Assembly (NCBI GenBank): GCA_020284085.1
Contig: JACEVL010000162.1
Coordinates: 1,095,766-1,159,765 of the forward strand
Direction: 5' to 3'
DNA length: 64,000 bases
DNA from: Aporrectodea caliginosa
Lineage: Eukaryota; Annelida; Clitellata; Crassiclitellata; Lumbricidae
Shown here: one piece after another, positions 61,760-64,000 of the stretch
Layout: every line of letters starts with the position of its first letter
Position numbering within the stretch: the first letter of the stretch is position 1
Translations under genes and position numbers: made by a program
Notes under the pieces: model-generated
Told to the model about the DNA's origin: nothing
Databases searched by the model: none
The model's input: the letters and a program-made list of their open reading frames with translations, nothing else

Positions 61760-62540
61760 AAGAAACGTAGCTGACAGGAAGAAGTAAGTTTTCCATTTAG
61801 GTCTAAAGGGGATCTCTGCCGAGTAGTTGCATAAGTGAATTAAGAGTGCACCATTCACTATTTAATTTCTATTGTTCTGCGTGCCTAATTTCCATCCAAT
61901 AACCCTTTAACTCATTCTATACATTGAATATTCTTAGGCTGCATTTAAAAGTAGCCTATTTTTAATTGCAGCTCGTATTTAGTAGTTATCTGATTTGCGG
62001 AGCCATTGGTTGATACCTTTTGCATTAGACCATAGGACTGTAGAATCCATTTAATAAAGCATAAAACAACAGCAACAACATCATGACATTAGCAATAATT
62101 AATTATACAATAATAATTATAGCATATAATGAGGTGACTAATTTGAACACAACTCTCAGTAGACTGCGAATGAAGATGTGTAGGATGGAGAGAGGTCAGA
62201 AAAGAAAACTAAAGAGAAAACCTTGAGGGGCGGACAGATATCAACTGAAGGGCGAGATGGCTGATTGACAGATGAAGATGACAGAGGGATGATAGAAGTT
62301 ATATAGACAAGAATGTTGAGAGAGTGGATTCGATAAAATGACGGTTAAGCGAGTGACTAAAATCTGGATAAAGATTAATTGTCACGTGCAGAGCTCCTGC
62401 AAGTAAACAAGGGCTACACCCGCGAGGCAGCGCCAGACCAAGGCAGAGATCCGGTAAGTGATCCTCTGCAGGAAAGGGAGCCAATGCAAGACATCCCGCA
62501 TGTAATCACTGACATGGCCGATTAGAGGACATCCAGGCCT
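61760..62540. other. No gene recognised
   Basis: AT-rich then more GC-rich sequence near 62390-62480 without a recognised domain. Confidence 0.4.
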
Positions 62541-62543
62541 GCA

Positions 62544-62585
62544 GAGCCTCAATTGCCCGGTTCATGGACCGGGCAATGGAGGCTC
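62544..62585. repeat. 18-bp-stem hairpin
   Basis: GAGCCTCAATTGCCCGGT pairs with ACCGGGCAATGGAGGCTC across a 6-base loop with one mismatch. Its role is unknown; it may be a fragment of a structured repeat. Confidence 0.85.
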
Positions 62586-62881
62586 ATCCATTCATACTAT
62601 GAATTGTGAGCATACTGCAGCGTGTCAGTTTGAAATAATAAACGAAGATCATTTTAAACAATTAAAAACTAAACTTTGTAAGTATAGAGTGTACTTAATT
62701 AAAAATTGTACTTACAATAATTTTTAGAACTGATCAACACGGCGGAGGTTGGGCCGGAGCTGGTAACCGCTAACACAGCTTTGATCAATCTGATGCTGGC
62801 GGGGGAATGCCCGTCGGAGCTGAGGGCTACATTATTTGGTGGTACGCTATTCGCACTGCGCAAACAAACAGGGGGCCTGCG

Positions 62882-63022
62882 CAGTGTTTCCGTTAACGCC
62901 CAAATGGCGTCCAAAACGTCCACATTTCTCGGTGTGATAGCCGAAATACAAGAGCTACGTCCAAAAAAACTCTAAGTCAGGGCATACATACGTCCTCTTT
63001 TTGGACTCTAACGGAAACACTG
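62882..63022. mobile_element. hAT MITE, 141 bp, TSD GGCCTGCG
   Basis: The ends CAGTGTTTCCGTTA and TAACGGAAACACTG are 14-bp perfect inverted repeats. The 8-bp GGCCTGCG flanks it (62874-62881 and 63023-63030). It interrupts the GGLRP block of the reverse transcriptase; its own translation is not a gene. Confidence 0.96.
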
Positions 63023-63118
63023 GGCCTGCGCCCGATAGTGGTTGGTTACTACTGCATCCAAGTGCTCTAACGCTCACGCAGTTCGACGGATGGCGCCTTT
63101 GCTCTAACAACAAAATCC

Positions 63119-63698
63119 GCTACGACCCTGATGCATGCATTCATATGCACCAGGGTCGACTACGGCAATGCTTTCTATGCGGGCTTAGCCCTATCGCGCA
63201 TTAGTCAGCTGCAATCTGTGTTAAATGCCGCGGCTCGGCTGATAGGAGGCATACCAAAGTTCGCGCATATATCTTGCTTCATACGGGAGGAACTGCACTG
63301 GTTGCCAATGCAAAAACGCATTGACTTTAAGATCCTAATGCTTATGCGCAATTGTCTTGCAGGTCAAGCCCCAGTTTATCTTAGGGAGCTTTGTGTGCCA
63401 GTGCTTTCCATACCAGGTCGTAGATTCCTTCGCTCTGCCACTCAAGGCGACCTGGTTGTCCCTGTGGCTCGAACTTCGATGGTGCTTCATAAGAGCTTTG
63501 CTGTGGTCGGTCCATCTTTCTGGAATAGGTTGCCTAGCAACCTACGTAATGAGCTTCTTGGTCTTTCCTTGCCCCTTTTCCGCAGGCGTTTGAAAACCAT
63601 TCTTTTCGATCGTGGTTTGGTGTTGTCAGGTCGGGAGCGCCTCTGAGGAGTATTTCTTGAAGTGGCGCTATATAAATTTACGATTACGATTACGATTT
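63119..63698 (+). pseudogene. 5'-truncated LINE copy: ORF2 C-terminus and 3' end
   Basis: An open frame (63131-63646) reads RVDYGNAFYAGL, SVLNAAARLIGG, ELHWLPMQKRIDFKILML, APVYLRELCVP, FAVVGPSFWNRLPSNL and FRRRLKTILFDRG, ending TGA at 63644-63646. This is the C-terminal domain of CR1/L2-like LINEs, after the catalytic region. The stop lies in the conserved 3' stem GAGCGCCTCTGAGG ... GGCGCTATATAAAT, and an ACGATT tail follows. Its intact frame suggests a fairly young insertion. It is the reference for the many decayed copies in this window. Confidence 0.93.
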
Positions 63699-64000
63699 GC
63701 TGACCCCATATCAGCTCGGAGTTGGCACACCGGGTGGTTGCGAGGCCGCCGTTCACGCGACGAGGCGTTTCCTGAGCGGTATGAATCAGGACTCAATCAT
63801 GGTAAAACTGGATTTGGAGAACGACTTCAACTGCCTCTACAGAGACCAGATGCTGACCTCCATCAACAAAGAGCTTCCCGAATTAGCAGCATACTGTCAC
63901 TCGGCATACGCGGAGCCCTCCGACCTGAAGTTCGGGGATTTTAACATCAAATCACAAATGGGTCCACAACAGGGCGACCCACTGGGCCCGTTGCTTTTCA

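Larger units (their letters stand above)
62726..64000 (+). pseudogene. Non-LTR reverse transcriptase, interrupted and running off the window
   Basis: ELINTAEVGPELVTANTALI and SELRATLFGGTLFALRKQTG precede GG-LRPIVVGY, which is split by a 141-bp hAT MITE (62882-63022). A truncated LINE (63119-63698) follows. The gene resumes LTPYQLGVGTPGGCEAAVHA, then KLDLENDFNCLYRDQM and PQQGDPLGPLLF at the right edge. This order (GG.R.I..G, QLGVG..GG.EAA.H, K.D..NAFN, QQGDPLGP.LF) is a non-LTR reverse transcriptase common in invertebrates. The Ala of the NAFN block is Asp here. The catalytic YADD would lie outside the window. Confidence 0.88.

Overview
The window looks like a repeat-saturated animal genome, most likely a marine invertebrate and plausibly a deuterostome. 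Evidence: intron-split genes with GT/AG junctions, arrays of C2H2 zinc fingers, degenerate non-LTR retrotransposons, a tRNA-derived SINE, mariner, piggyBac and hAT elements, long trinucleotide and CATA microsatellites, and no bacterial gene organisation. Several elements have terminal arrays of ~15-bp tandem repeats and 8-bp target duplications, which recalls the modular TU foldback transposons of sea urchin. That is a hint about the lineage, not proof.

Host genes are few. (1) A C2H2 zinc-finger gene on + enters from the left edge and ends at 1817. (2) A paralogous zinc-finger gene on - (10008-12070) shares the same C-terminal tail but is split by a 939-bp foldback transposon; a third, decayed zinc-finger copy lies at 8595-9060. 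(3) The last exon of an NHL-type beta-propeller gene is at 31805-32664 (-). (4) A tyrosine-kinase-like (MLK-type) kinase gene on - is spread over exons at 56447-56897, 55866-56044, 53444-53595 and probably 50746-50918. Its DFG motif reads DFD and exons 1 and 2 do not join in frame.

Everything else is mobile DNA, much of it nested. 0-6 kb: a foldback element (2378-5887) contains a TTAA-flanked MITE full of CATA repeats. 6.8-7.3 kb: a SINE whose tail matches a LINE family in the same window. 10-18.7 kb: foldback elements, a GCCGCC-type inverted-repeat element, LINE remnants and a hAT element with another element inside it. 19-29 kb: a mariner remnant, about ten copies of an unnamed ~100-bp repeat, trinucleotide microsatellites and an internally deleted piggyBac element that keeps TTAA ends and the cysteine-rich tail. 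29-36 kb: remnants of at least three LINE types. 39-46.5 kb: a 2-kb TTAA element built from ~150-bp monomers, a three-level nest (42070-45321) and a mariner derivative. 48-53 kb: a MULE/FAR1-like fragment, inverted-repeat elements and arrays of TGACCT half-sites. 57-64 kb: a LINE remnant, a 67-bp near-perfect palindrome, a 468-bp hAT element with its target duplication, and a reverse transcriptase gene interrupted by both a 141-bp hAT MITE and a truncated LINE, running off the right edge.

No rRNA gene, functional tRNA gene, CRISPR array, origin or operon was seen. Identities are judged by eye, and names of element families come from recall of their hallmarks, not from a search.
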